64,000 nt of DNA from Sinimarinibacterium flocculans (GTDB lineage: Bacteria > Pseudomonadota > Gammaproteobacteria > Nevskiales > Nevskiaceae), in the NCBI RefSeq assembly GCF_003201205.1, contig NZ_QICN01000010.1, positions 124,001 to 188,000 of the forward strand, written 5' to 3'. A program made the translations under genes and the position numbers. Shown one piece after another: positions 36,249-45,947 of the stretch; the stretch's first letter is position 1; each line of letters opens with the position of its first letter. The notes below the pieces were generated by a model that worked only from the letters and a program-made list of their open reading frames with translations, was not told the DNA's origin and did no database searches.

Positions 36249-39176
36249 ATGGGGATGCAGACGAAAGCGGTTCGGTGGGCGGTGGTGGCGGTCGCGACGG
36301 CGCTGCTGGCCGCCTGCGGCAGCAGTTCGGTGCCGGATGTGACCGCGCCCGGTGGCGGCGGCGACGCCGGCGTCAAGACCTTCCGCATCTGTCCCGGCGC
36401 GACGGCGCGCGAGGAGATTCTGACGGCGTTCTTCGATGCGCGCGAAGGCGACACCATCGAGTTCTGTGCCGGCACCTTCGAGATGACCACCGGCCTGATT
36501 CTCAACGGCAAGCGCGGCATCACCGTGCGCGGCGCCGGCATGAATCAGACCATCCTCAACTTCAGGAACAGCGACAGCGCCGAGGGCATCAACGCCGTGC
36601 ACGCCGACGGCCTCGTGCTCGAAGGCTTCACCGTCGAGGACACGCCGGGCAACGGCATCCGCGTGTTCCGCTCCGAGTACATCACCATGCGCGACGTGCG
36701 CGCGCGCTGGCGCGACAGCGAAGGCCGCGACGAGACCGACGAGGGCTACGAGGTCAGTCCCGAGAACGGCGCCTACGGGCTCTATCCGGTAGAGACCCGC
36801 CACGTGCTGATGGAGGACTGCGAGGCCCACGGCGCCTCCGACGCCGGCATCTACGTCGGCCAGACCAGCGATGTGCTGGTGCGCAACTGCTACGCGACCT
36901 ACAACGTCGCCGGTTTCGAGTTCGAGAACACCTTCCGCGCCGTGTTCGAAGACAACGTGGCCACGAAGAATACCGGCGGCTTTCTGGTCTTCGACCTGCC
37001 GGACCTGCGCCAGTACGGCGCCAAGAACATCGTCCGCCGCAACAAGTCGTACGACAACAACACCGACAACTTCGCGCCGATCGGCAACATCGTCGGCCTG
37101 ACGCCGCGTGGCACCGGCATGCTGATCCTCGCGACCGACCAGCTCGAGATTCACGACAACGAGATCTACGACAACGACACCACCGGCATCGCGATCGTCA
37201 ACTTCGGTCTCGCGTCGCCGGAGTACCCGGACCTGCGCTACGACTTCTTCCCCGAAGGGCTGTACATCCACCACAACGTGTTCCGCAACAACGGCGGCAA
37301 CCCGCAGGAGCCCGATCCGGCCCGCGGCGAAGCGAGCCTGCTGCCGCTGCTGCTGCGCATCAAGAACCTCGGCCGCTCGGCACACATCGTCTGGGACGGT
37401 GCCGAGGACGCGCCGAACGACTGCACCTCGATTCCGAAGGACGGCGACGGCGTGCCGCTGACCGAGCCCAACGCCCACTACCCGCACGAGGAGCAGGGCG
37501 GTCGCACCGACGAACGCGGCCGGCCGAACGTCACGCGCGAGGACCAGGACCCGGAGTGCAAGTGGAACGCCTGGAAGTTCGACGACGAAGGCGAACTCAA
37601 CAAGCCGGAGAACTGGCTGTGCATCGCCGAGACCAACGAGTTCGTCAGCGGCGGATCGGTGCTCGGCACGCTGACGACGCCGTTTTTGCGCGCGAACATC
37701 ACGTCGAGCGATCCGGCGACGCTGATCGTCGACCTGCTGCGGCCGGCGTCGACGGACCTTGCGCCGCACCGCTGCGAACTGCCGGCGCACCCCGAGCCGG
37801 TGCTGGACCTGCCCTACGAGCCCGACCCGGACAGCGCCGGTGCGCGGCCCGATCCGGCTGCCGTGGCCGCGGCCTGCAGCAAGGGCCGCGCCGGGCACGT
37901 CAACATGGACGCCGTGCTGCACTACAACTGCCCGCGTCTCGCCGACTACGGGCTGTTCACCGATCCAGCCGATCCGCGCAGCGGCCCGAGCGGGCAGGGC
38001 ATGCCGTTCGAGCTCAACAGCGCGCTGTTCTCCGACTACGCGAAGAAGTACCGCTTCCTGTTCGTGCCGGACGGCACGCAGGCGGTCTACCGGGATCACG
38101 ACGACGGTGTCACGGCGACCCTGGACTTCCCCGTTGGCACCGTGATCGCGAAGACCTTCTCCTTCCCGGTCGAGGACGACAGCGGTGCGCCGCTGAGCGA
38201 AGACATCGTCGAGACGCGCCTGCTGATAAAGCGGCAGACCGAGGAGGGCGTGAACTGGGTCGGCCTGCCTTATATCTGGAAGACCGCGGACGACGGCAGC
38301 CGCTATGCCGAACTCGCGGTCGCCGGCGGCAACAAGGCGGTCGAGTACGACTATGCCGATCCGGACGACGAAGTGCGCACGACCGATGGCCAGCCGGTGC
38401 GCTACCGCGGCAGCGTGGCCAACTACGGCATTCCGGCGGCACTGAACTGCCTGACCTGTCACGCCGACGAGAACCGCGAAGCCGGTTCGGCCCCGATCGG
38501 GCCCAAGCCGCGCTTTCTCAACCGCACGAATGTCTTCGCCGACGTCGGCGAGATGAACCAGCTCGACTACATGCAGATGAAGGGGCTGCTCAGCGGCCTG
38601 CCCGGCATCGGCGTCGAGCGCTCGCCGAAGTGGAACGTCGCCGGCAGCAGCGGCGAGCTGCCGGAGTCGCCCGCCGATGTGCATGCGCGCATGCGCGCCT
38701 ATCTCGAGGTCAACTGCGCGCACTGCCATCACCCGCAGGGCGGCGGCTCCAATTCGGGGCTCTACCTCGACGCGTATCGCCGGGTCGACCAGCGCTATGG
38801 CATCTGCAAGAAACCGGTGGCCGCCGGCCGCGGTTCGGGCGGTCTGCAGTACGACATCGTGCCGGGGGCGTCCACCGACTCGATCCTGTACTTCCGCACC
38901 GCCAGCGATCAGCCGGGCGTGCGCATGCCGCCGCTGGCGCGCACGGTGGTGCACGGCGAAGCGGTCAACCTGATCGCGCGCTGGATCGACGAGGCCCTGC
39001 CCGAGCTGTCGGACCAGATCGACAACGAGGAAGTCTGCAGCGGCGGTGGCGGCCTGCTCGGCGGACTGTCCAAGCTGGACGTGCCTGCCGAACTGCAGCC
39101 CCTGTTCGCGATGGCGGGACTGCTTTCCCCCGATCAGCGCCGCGTGATCGAGGCCAGACCGGCGTCCGCCGACTGA
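36249..39176 (+). CDS. Fusion of parallel beta-helix domain and SO2930-type diheme cytochrome c, lipoprotein
   Basis: This 975-residue protein has a lipobox at Cys23 (ALLAAC) and then a right-handed beta-helix (about 40-340) with repeated short N- and G-rich turns (NGIRVFRSEYITMRDV, DAGIYVGQTSDVLVRNC). The C-terminal half resembles the SO2930-family diheme cytochrome, with haem sites CLTCH (734-738) and CAHCH (823-827) and MPPLART near the end. These two parts are usually separate adjacent genes, so this is an apparent fusion. GGGAGAG precedes the chosen ATG. It probably acts at the outer-membrane face in oxidation or electron transfer. Confidence 0.85.
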   Translation: MGMQTKAVRWAVVAVATALLAACGSSSVPDVTAPGGGGDAGVKTFRICPGATAREEILTAFFDAREGDTIEFCAGTFEMTTGLILNGKRGITVRGAGMNQTILNFRNSDSAEGINAVHADGLVLEGFTVEDTPGNGIRVFRSEYITMRDVRARWRDSEGRDETDEGYEVSPENGAYGLYPVETRHVLMEDCEAHGASDAGIYVGQTSDVLVRNCYATYNVAGFEFENTFRAVFEDNVATKNTGGFLVFDLPDLRQYGAKNIVRRNKSYDNNTDNFAPIGNIVGLTPRGTGMLILATDQLEIHDNEIYDNDTTGIAIVNFGLASPEYPDLRYDFFPEGLYIHHNVFRNNGGNPQEPDPARGEASLLPLLLRIKNLGRSAHIVWDGAEDAPNDCTSIPKDGDGVPLTEPNAHYPHEEQGGRTDERGRPNVTREDQDPECKWNAWKFDDEGELNKPENWLCIAETNEFVSGGSVLGTLTTPFLRANITSSDPATLIVDLLRPASTDLAPHRCELPAHPEPVLDLPYEPDPDSAGARPDPAAVAAACSKGRAGHVNMDAVLHYNCPRLADYGLFTDPADPRSGPSGQGMPFELNSALFSDYAKKYRFLFVPDGTQAVYRDHDDGVTATLDFPVGTVIAKTFSFPVEDDSGAPLSEDIVETRLLIKRQTEEGVNWVGLPYIWKTADDGSRYAELAVAGGNKAVEYDYADPDDEVRTTDGQPVRYRGSVANYGIPAALNCLTCHADENREAGSAPIGPKPRFLNRTNVFADVGEMNQLDYMQMKGLLSGLPGIGVERSPKWNVAGSSGELPESPADVHARMRAYLEVNCAHCHHPQGGGSNSGLYLDAYRRVDQRYGICKKPVAAGRGSGGLQYDIVPGASTDSILYFRTASDQPGVRMPPLARTVVHGEAVNLIARWIDEALPELSDQIDNEEVCSGGGGLLGGLSKLDVPAELQPLFAMAGLLSPDQRRVIEARPASAD

Positions 39177-39250
39177 CGCTGGCGGCATCGGCGGACAGCC
39201 CGCTGCGACCGATTCCGCCCGGGCAGGGGCGGCGGTTGGCGGTCGATGTC

Positions 39251-39351
39251 AAATAGAATCAAATAGATAGGAGAGTTGCGCGCGCAAAACCGCTCAAATT
39301 GAAGAGCTTGACTCCGATAATGAACCGGATTCAAAATTCGCGACCTATTCG
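39251..39351 (+). promoter_or_regulatory. Promoter/operator region upstream of the tetR-tolC-RND operon
   Basis: This is an AT-rich island with a direct repeat of AAATAGA (39251 and 39261), a perfect 12-bp palindrome TTGCGCGCGCAA (39276-39287), a TCAAATTGA dyad (39294-39302) and a possible promoter TTGACT (39308-39313) with CAAAAT (39332-39337) at 18-bp spacing. The palindromes are candidate autoregulatory sites for the TetR protein. Confidence 0.4.
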
Positions 39352-40107
39352 TTGCGCCGCAACATTTCGGGCCGGATCGTGGGGACCAAGGAACGCAAGC
39401 AGCGGGAATTCGCCGAGCGCGAGCGTCAGTTCCTGGACGCTGCCTACGAGCTCGTGAGCGCCAACGGCCTGCTCAACCTGCAGGTCAGCAAGGTTGCCGA
39501 GAAGTGCGAGTACGCTGTCGGCACGCTCTACCAGCACTTCGCGAGCAAGGAAGACCTGCTGCTGGCGCTGACCACCCTGCAGTCGCAGGCGCATACCGAG
39601 ATGTTCCGGCGCGTCGCGCAATGGGAGGCACGTCCGCGCGAGCGCATGTTCGCGATCGCCGTTGCCGACATGATTTTCGTGCGCAACTACCCCGAACACT
39701 TCCGCATCGCCCAGTACGCACTGTGCGAGGTCGTCTGGCGTGCCGCCTCGGCCGAGCGTCGCCAGGACTTCCTCGAGGCCGGGCGGCCGATCGGCGAGAT
39801 CGTGATCGGCATCGTCCGCGACGCCGTCGCGGCCGGCGATCTCGCGCTCGGCGGCATGTCGCCCGAGGAGGTCTGCACCGGCCTGTGGGCGCTGTGCAAC
39901 GGCATCCACAACCTCGTGCATGCCGAAGGCGTGCTCGAGGACTTCGCCGTCGGCGATTCCTACCTCCTGATGTGCCGGCACGTCCAGGCCATGCTCAACG
40001 GGCTCGGCTGGCAGCCGCTCGCCGATCCGGAGGACGTGCGTGCCACCGACCGGCTGATCCAACGAATCACCAACGAGGTTTTCCATGACCTGTGCCCTGC
40101 GCAGTAA
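39352..40107 (+). CDS. TetR-family regulator of an RND efflux operon
   Basis: This protein of about 251 residues has an N-terminal HTH (ERERQFLDAAYELVSANG, VSKVAEKCEYAVGTLYQHF, ASKEDLLLAL) and a helical ligand domain. No in-frame ATG exists upstream of the HTH. The start is either TTG at 39352 or GTG at 39379, neither with a clear ribosome site. It is the first gene of an operon with TolC, adaptor and RND pump and overlaps tolC by 23 bp. Drug- or lipid-responsive autorepression is the likely mode. Confidence 0.85.
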   Translation: MRRNISGRIVGTKERKQREFAERERQFLDAAYELVSANGLLNLQVSKVAEKCEYAVGTLYQHFASKEDLLLALTTLQSQAHTEMFRRVAQWEARPRERMFAIAVADMIFVRNYPEHFRIAQYALCEVVWRAASAERRQDFLEAGRPIGEIVIGIVRDAVAAGDLALGGMSPEEVCTGLWALCNGIHNLVHAEGVLEDFAVGDSYLLMCRHVQAMLNGLGWQPLADPEDVRATDRLIQRITNEVFHDLCPAQ

Positions 40108-41428
40108 GCGGACACTCGCACCCTTGCTCGGACTGCTCGCCGCGGCGGCCCTGACGCCGGCCTCGGCGATGAGCCTCAGCGAGGCCTACGAACGGGCGGC
40201 CGAGCACGATCCCTACGTCGCCGCCTCGCGCGCCCAGTACGAGGCCGACCGCGAGCAGGGTCGCCAGGAGTTCGGCAGCCTGCTGCCCAGCGTCACGCTC
40301 GGCGGCAGCTACTACTACGCCGACACGGAGTTGGAAGCGGCTTTCGGTCAGTCGCAGGACGACTACGAGGGCTGGTCCGCGCAGGTGGAGTTGCGCCAGC
40401 CGCTGTTCCGGCTCGACTGGTTCGCGCGTCGCGACCGTTCGCGTCTGTTCGACTCGCGCGCCGATGCGGCGCTGCGCGAGCGCGAACTGGCGACGTTGTT
40501 CCGCGTGGCCGAGCGGTACTTCGGCGTGCTGCTTGCCCAGGACGAACTCACCCAGGCCGAGGCCGAAGCCGAGGCCGTGCGCGAGTCGCTGGAGGACACG
40601 CGCAAGCGCTACGAGGTCGAGTTGGTCCCGGGCACCGATCTGAAGGAGGCCCAGGCGCGCGATGATCTCGCGCAGGCGCGGCTGCTGTCGGCCAGGACCG
40701 GGCTGATTACCGCGCAGGATGCGCTCGAGGAGATCACCGGCAGCGGCCACGTCGCGCTGCCCGCCTTGGATGACGACCTGGCCTTCCCGCCGCTGGCGCC
40801 CGCCAACGTCGACGAGTGGGTGGCCGCGGCGCGCGAGCAGAGTCCGAGCATTGCGCTCGCCCGACACGCGGCGCTGATCGCCGGCGCCGACCGGCGCAGC
40901 GCCCGTTCCAGTGCCTCGCCGGTCCTCGACCTGGTCGCCTCGGCGGGGCGGGTCGACAGCAGCGAATACGAGCTGGGCCAGCTCCAGGACGACGCTCGCG
41001 TGGGCGTGGAACTCAGCGTGCCGATCTATGCCGGCGGCATCAATGCCGCGCGTCTGCGCCAGGCTGAGGCCAGCGAACGGGCGGCGCAGGCCGAGCTGAC
41101 GCGGGTGACGCTGGAGGTCGAGCGGCTGACCCGGCAGAGCTACCGCCAGGCGTCGACCGCCTACTTCGAGGTCGATGCTTACCAGCGCTCGCTGGAGTCG
41201 GCGCTGGCTGCCGAGGCGGCGACGCGTGCCGGCTACGATGCCGGCACGCGCACGATCACCGACGTTCTCGACGCCAAGTCGCGCGTCGTGCAGGCGAGGC
41301 GCGAACTCAACAGCACCCGCTACAACCTGCTGCTCAAACTGCTCGAACTCAGGCAGCGCGCCGGAGAACTGTCCGCCGCGGATTTCGATCAGATCGACAC
41401 GCTTCTTCGCTACCCCCCGGCGCCGTAA
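40085..41428 (+). CDS. TolC-family outer-membrane efflux protein
   Basis: This 447-residue protein has a signal peptide (LLGLLAAAALTPASA), then SLSEAYERAAEHDPYVAASRAQYEAD and the long coiled-coil OEP repeats. It ends with GTRTITDVLDAKSRVVQARRELN, typical of TolC proteins. The gene begins inside the end of tetR and precedes the adaptor by 30 bp. It provides the exit duct of the tripartite pump. Confidence 0.9.
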   Translation: MTCALRSKRTLAPLLGLLAAAALTPASAMSLSEAYERAAEHDPYVAASRAQYEADREQGRQEFGSLLPSVTLGGSYYYADTELEAAFGQSQDDYEGWSAQVELRQPLFRLDWFARRDRSRLFDSRADAALRERELATLFRVAERYFGVLLAQDELTQAEAEAEAVRESLEDTRKRYEVELVPGTDLKEAQARDDLAQARLLSARTGLITAQDALEEITGSGHVALPALDDDLAFPPLAPANVDEWVAAAREQSPSIALARHAALIAGADRRSARSSASPVLDLVASAGRVDSSEYELGQLQDDARVGVELSVPIYAGGINAARLRQAEASERAAQAELTRVTLEVERLTRQSYRQASTAYFEVDAYQRSLESALAAEAATRAGYDAGTRTITDVLDAKSRVVQARRELNSTRYNLLLKLLELRQRAGELSAADFDQIDTLLRYPPAP

Positions 41429-41458
41429 CGCGCACACCGAACATTCAGGACACGGATT

Positions 41459-42667
41459 ATGAATCCCCGAGCCCCCAGCCCCTCGAACCACGATACCGCC
41501 GCCAGCTCCGGGCGCAGGACTGCCGTGCGCATGGTGATCATGCTCGTGCTGCTCGCCATCGTCTTCGGTGCCGTATTCGGCGCGAAGTGGTTCGGCAATT
41601 TCATGATGGCGCAATACCTCGAGAACATGCCGACGCCGCCGGCGACGATCAGTGCCAGCGAGGTGCAGTCGATGCGCTGGGACAACCGGCTCGAGGCGAT
41701 CGGCACGCTGGTGGCGGTCAACGGCGCTGACCTCACCTCCGAGGCCGGCGGCATCGTCGAGGCCATCCACTTCGAGTCGGGCGACCGGGTGGAGAAGGGC
41801 AAGCTGCTGGTCTCGCTGGACAGCGAGGAGCAGATCGGCGACCTCAAGCGCCTGCGTGCGCAGGCCGATCTGGCCGAGCTCAACCGCAAGCGGCGCGAGC
41901 AGCTCTACAAGCTCGAGGCGATCTCCAAGTCCGACTACGACGCCGCCGTGGCCGAGGCCGATGCGGCCAAGGCTGCTGCCGAGGCGCAGGCCGGTCGCGT
42001 GGCGCAGAAGCAGATCCGCGCACCGTTCGCGGGCCAGCTCGGCATCCGCCAGGTGAACGTCGGGCAGTACGTCTCGCCGGGAACGCCGATCGTCACGCTG
42101 CAGTCGCTCGATCCGATCGACGTCGATTTCAGCCTGCCGGAACAGTACACGGGTACCGTGCAGGCCGGCTTCAAGGTCAGCGTGCGCGTCGATGCCTATC
42201 CGCAGCAGCGCTTCACCGGCGAGGTGCTCGCGGTGGAGCCACGCGTCGATCCGGCCACGCGCAACTTCGGTCTGCGTGCGCGCCTGCCGAATCCGGACGG
42301 ACTGCTGCGCGCCGGTCAGTTCGGGCGCGTCGTGCTGTCGCTGCCCGGCGAGCGCGAGGTGCTGGCGATTCCCCGCACTGCCGTCGAGTACAGCTCCTAC
42401 GGCACCTCGGTGTTCGTGCTGCAGCCGCGCAAGCCGCCCGAGGGCAGCGAGGGCGGCGAGCAGCAGGGGCCGAAGGATGAGGTGGTGCAGCGCTTCGTGC
42501 GGATCGGCGACAGCCGCGGCGATTTCGTCGCTGTGATCGAGGGGCTGCAGCCGGGCGACCGCGTTGCCACCTCGGGCCTGATGAAGCTGCGCAACCAGAC
42601 ACCGGTCCATATCGACAACGGCCTGGCGCCGGACGCCAAGCTCGATCCGCAGCCGCCGCAGACCTGA
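41459..42667 (+). CDS. RND efflux periplasmic adaptor (MexE/MdtA type)
   Basis: This 402-residue protein has an N-terminal membrane helix (VIMLVLLAIVFGAVFGAKW) and then biotinyl-lipoyl halves (GGIVEAIHFESGDRVEKGKL and IRAPFAGQLGIRQVNVGQYV) around a helical hairpin. A beta-barrel (DPIDVDFSLPEQY) and a membrane-proximal domain follow. It bridges the downstream RND permease and TolC, with 9 bp to the pump gene. Confidence 0.9.
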   Translation: MNPRAPSPSNHDTAASSGRRTAVRMVIMLVLLAIVFGAVFGAKWFGNFMMAQYLENMPTPPATISASEVQSMRWDNRLEAIGTLVAVNGADLTSEAGGIVEAIHFESGDRVEKGKLLVSLDSEEQIGDLKRLRAQADLAELNRKRREQLYKLEAISKSDYDAAVAEADAAKAAAEAQAGRVAQKQIRAPFAGQLGIRQVNVGQYVSPGTPIVTLQSLDPIDVDFSLPEQYTGTVQAGFKVSVRVDAYPQQRFTGEVLAVEPRVDPATRNFGLRARLPNPDGLLRAGQFGRVVLSLPGEREVLAIPRTAVEYSSYGTSVFVLQPRKPPEGSEGGEQQGPKDEVVQRFVRIGDSRGDFVAVIEGLQPGDRVATSGLMKLRNQTPVHIDNGLAPDAKLDPQPPQT

Positions 42668-42676
42668 GGCGACCTC

Positions 42677-45600
42677 ATGCACTTCACCGACATCTTCATC
42701 AAGCGCCCGGTGCTGGCCACCGTGGTCAGCCTGGTCATCCTGCTGCTCGGCCTACGCGCCGGGGCCGACCTGACCGTGCGCGAGTACCCGGAGCTGCAGA
42801 ACGCGCAGATCAACATCAGCGTCGCGTACCCGGGTGCCGAGGCCGAGCTGATGGACGGCTTCATCACCACGCCGCTGGAGCGCGAAATCGCGACCGCCGA
42901 CGGCATCGACTTCATGACCTCGAGCACCGCGCAGGGCATCGCGACGATCACCGCGAACCTGCGCCTGGACAAGGATCCGAACGAGGCGCTGACGGAGATT
43001 TCCGCCAAGGTCAACAAGCTGCGCCGCCAGCTGCCCGAGGCCTCGGAGGACCCGGTGGTCGAGATCGGCGAGAGCGGCGGTACCGCCGCGATGTACATCT
43101 CGGTCTACTCCAAGGTGCTCGACAAGAGCCAGATCACCGATTACCTGATCCGCGTCGTCGAGCCGCAGCTGTCGACGATTCCCGGCGTCGAGAAGGCGGA
43201 AATCCAGGGTGCCCGCACCTATGCCATGCGCGTCTGGCTCAAGCCGGACCGTCTGGCGGCGCACAATCTCACCGCGAGCGAGGTCTACGGCCGCATCCGC
43301 GAGCAGAACGTGCTGTCGGCGGTTGGCGAGGCCAAGGGCAACTATGTGCGCATCGGCCTGTCTGCCCAGACCGACCTGCGTACCACGGACGAGTTCCGCC
43401 AGCTCGTGCTGCGCACCGAGGGCGACGATGTCGTGCGCCTGGGTGACGTGGCCGATATCGTGCTCGGTGCGGAGGACTACGATGGCGGCGCCGGCTGGAA
43501 CGGCGACCCGGCCCTGTTCATCGCCGTGTTCGTGCGTCCCGAGGCCAATGTGCTCGACGTCATCGAGGACGTGCTCAAGGTGTGGCCGTCGATCAAGCAG
43601 GCGCTGCCGGAAGGGCTCGAGGCGGAAATCGGCTACGACTCCACCGAGTACATCCGCGAGGCGATCGCCGAGGTGCGCACGACTCTGATCGAGGCCGTAC
43701 TGATCGTGCTCGCCGTGATCTTCCTGTTCCTCGGCTCGGTGCGCAGCTCGCTGATCCCGGCGGTCACCGTTCCGCTGTCTCTGGTCGGCGCGCTGTTCAT
43801 CATGCTGGTGATGGGCTACACCATCAATCTGCTGACGTTGCTGGCGATGGTGCTGGCCATCGGCATGGTCGTCGACGACGCCATCATCGTGCTCGAGAAC
43901 GTGCATCGGCATATCGAGGAAGGCATGAAGCCTTTCGATGCTGCGATCAAGGGTGCGCGCGAGCTGGTCGGCCCGGTGATCGCGATGACGATCACGCTGG
44001 TGGCGGTCTACGCGCCGATCGGCTTCCTGTCCGGCATCACCGGCAAGCTGTTCAGCGAGTTCGCGTTCACGCTCGCCGGCGCGGTACTGATCTCCGGCAT
44101 CATCGCCCTGACGCTCACGCCGATGATGTGCGCGCGCATTCTCAAGCCTACCCACGGCGAGGACGCCGAGCCCAACCGCCTGGCCGACTGGCTCGACGCG
44201 AAGTTCGAAAGCTGGCGCAACGGCTACAAGCAGCGTCTGCACGGCGCTCTGAACACGCGCCACGTGATCGGCGTCTTCGGCGTGATCGTGTTCGTCTCCT
44301 GCGGCTTCCTCTATGTCTCGACACCCGGCGAACTGGCGCCGCAGGAGGACTTCGGCTTCGCGTTCTCGATCAACGAGGTCGACGGCTACGCCTCGCCCGA
44401 GTACCTCGAGGAGCAGTTCCAGGCGGCGCAGAAGATCACGCTCGAAGATCCGGACGTCGACAATATCTTCACGTTCAGCATCTCCAACGGCAACGCGACG
44501 AACACCGCGTTCATGGGCATGGTGATGCGTAACTGGACCGAACGCGAGCGGCTCACGCCGACGATTCTTTCCGAGCTGCAGGGCAAGCTGAACAAGCTTC
44601 CGGGCCTGCGCTGGACCGGCATCCAGCCGCCGGCGCTGCCGACCCCCGGGCAGGGCTATCCGGTGGAGTTCGTGCTCAAGTCGACGGCGCCGCCGGAGAC
44701 CATCGCGCGTATCGGCGACCAGATCGTCGAGCGTGCCGAGGCCACCAAGCAGTTCTTCTTCATCGGCCAGCGCCTGCACATCGACAAACCGGAGACGCGC
44801 ATCCACATCGACCGCGACAAGGCGGCGATGCTCGGCGTCGACATGGGCGCATTGTCCGCCGACATGGCGGCGCTGCTGGCCGGAGGCGAGGTCAACCGCT
44901 TCTCCTACGACAGCCGTTCGTACAAGGTGATCCAGCAGGTCACGCGCGGCGAGCGCATCAACCCGCAGCAACTCGAGGGCTACTACACCCGCGCGCGCAA
45001 CGGCGAGCTGATCCCGCTGTCCACGCTGGTGAAGCTCGAGGACCGCGTCATCCCCCGCACGATCGAGCATTTCCAGCAGCTCAACTCCAACACGATCATC
45101 GCGGTGCCGCGGCCGGACATCCCGCAGGGTGAAGCGCTCAAGGTGTTCGAGGACCTGTTCGCGGAGCTGGCACCGGCCAATTTCCAGACCGACTATGCCG
45201 GCGCCTCGCGTCAGTTCAAGCAGGAGGGCACGGCGCTGGCGACGACCTTCGTGTTCGCGCTGATTCTCATCTACCTGGTGCTGGCGGCACAGTTCGAGTC
45301 GTTCCGCGATCCGATCATCATGCTGGTCACGGTGCCGATGTCGATCTGCGGCGCACTGCTGGTGCTCAACATCTTCGCGATTCTCAACAGCATGCAGATC
45401 GCGCAGTTCCCGGGCATGACGCTGAACATCTACACCCAGGTTGGCCTGGTCACGTTGATCGGCGTGATCTCCAAGCACGGCATCCTGATCGTGGAGTTTG
45501 CGAACAAGCTGCAGGAACAGGGAATGGGCAAGCGCGAGGCGATCGAGGAGGCGGCGTCGATCCGTCTGCGGCCGGTGCTGATGACCACGGCGGCACTGGT

Positions 45601-45814
45601 GATCGCGATGTTCCCGCTGCTGTTCGCGGAGGGTCCGGGCGCCGGTTCGCGCTTCTCGATCGGTCTGGTGATCGCCGCCGGCATGACCATCGGCACCTTG
45701 TTCACGCTGTACGTGGTACCGGCGATGTACCTGTATATCGGCCGGGACTACGCCGCCGTGGCGGCGAAAAAGGCAGCCAAGGCGCACGGCTCGGCACCGG
45801 CAGCCGCGCACTGA
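42677..45814 (+). CDS. RND efflux permease (HAE1 family)
   Basis: This 1045-residue, 12-TM hydrophobe/amphiphile efflux protein opens MHFTDIFIKRPVLATVVSLV. It has the proton-relay TM4 GMVVDDAIIVLENVHRHIE, APIGFLSGITGKLFSEFA and the porter/docking domains. It resembles MexF/MdtB-like pumps in layout. The regulator, channel and adaptor lie upstream in one operon, and a UUCG-loop hairpin follows the stop. Confidence 0.92.
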   Translation: MHFTDIFIKRPVLATVVSLVILLLGLRAGADLTVREYPELQNAQINISVAYPGAEAELMDGFITTPLEREIATADGIDFMTSSTAQGIATITANLRLDKDPNEALTEISAKVNKLRRQLPEASEDPVVEIGESGGTAAMYISVYSKVLDKSQITDYLIRVVEPQLSTIPGVEKAEIQGARTYAMRVWLKPDRLAAHNLTASEVYGRIREQNVLSAVGEAKGNYVRIGLSAQTDLRTTDEFRQLVLRTEGDDVVRLGDVADIVLGAEDYDGGAGWNGDPALFIAVFVRPEANVLDVIEDVLKVWPSIKQALPEGLEAEIGYDSTEYIREAIAEVRTTLIEAVLIVLAVIFLFLGSVRSSLIPAVTVPLSLVGALFIMLVMGYTINLLTLLAMVLAIGMVVDDAIIVLENVHRHIEEGMKPFDAAIKGARELVGPVIAMTITLVAVYAPIGFLSGITGKLFSEFAFTLAGAVLISGIIALTLTPMMCARILKPTHGEDAEPNRLADWLDAKFESWRNGYKQRLHGALNTRHVIGVFGVIVFVSCGFLYVSTPGELAPQEDFGFAFSINEVDGYASPEYLEEQFQAAQKITLEDPDVDNIFTFSISNGNATNTAFMGMVMRNWTERERLTPTILSELQGKLNKLPGLRWTGIQPPALPTPGQGYPVEFVLKSTAPPETIARIGDQIVERAEATKQFFFIGQRLHIDKPETRIHIDRDKAAMLGVDMGALSADMAALLAGGEVNRFSYDSRSYKVIQQVTRGERINPQQLEGYYTRARNGELIPLSTLVKLEDRVIPRTIEHFQQLNSNTIIAVPRPDIPQGEALKVFEDLFAELAPANFQTDYAGASRQFKQEGTALATTFVFALILIYLVLAAQFESFRDPIIMLVTVPMSICGALLVLNIFAILNSMQIAQFPGMTLNIYTQVGLVTLIGVISKHGILIVEFANKLQEQGMGKREAIEEAASIRLRPVLMTTAALVIAMFPLLFAEGPGAGSRFSIGLVIAAGMTIGTLFTLYVVPAMYLYIGRDYAAVAAKKAAKAHGSAPAAAH

Positions 45815-45837
45815 TCGCCGTGTCGCCGGCATTCGCT

Positions 45838-45861
45838 ACGGGCCCGTTCGCGGGCCCGTTT
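45838..45861 (+). terminator. Terminator with TTCG tetraloop after the RND operon
   Basis: ACGGGCCCG pairs perfectly with CGGGCCCGT around a TTCG loop, with a short TTT at its 3' end. It lies 24 nt past the pump stop codon. The compact stable stem and loop are typical of an intrinsic terminator. Confidence 0.75.
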
Positions 45862-45947
45862 GCGTTGCGGCGCCTGATCCGCGCGGGGGAGAACAGGCCG
45901 CTGCGCTTTCTGTGACACTCTCGCCCGAACCTTCGCGGACTCTTCGC

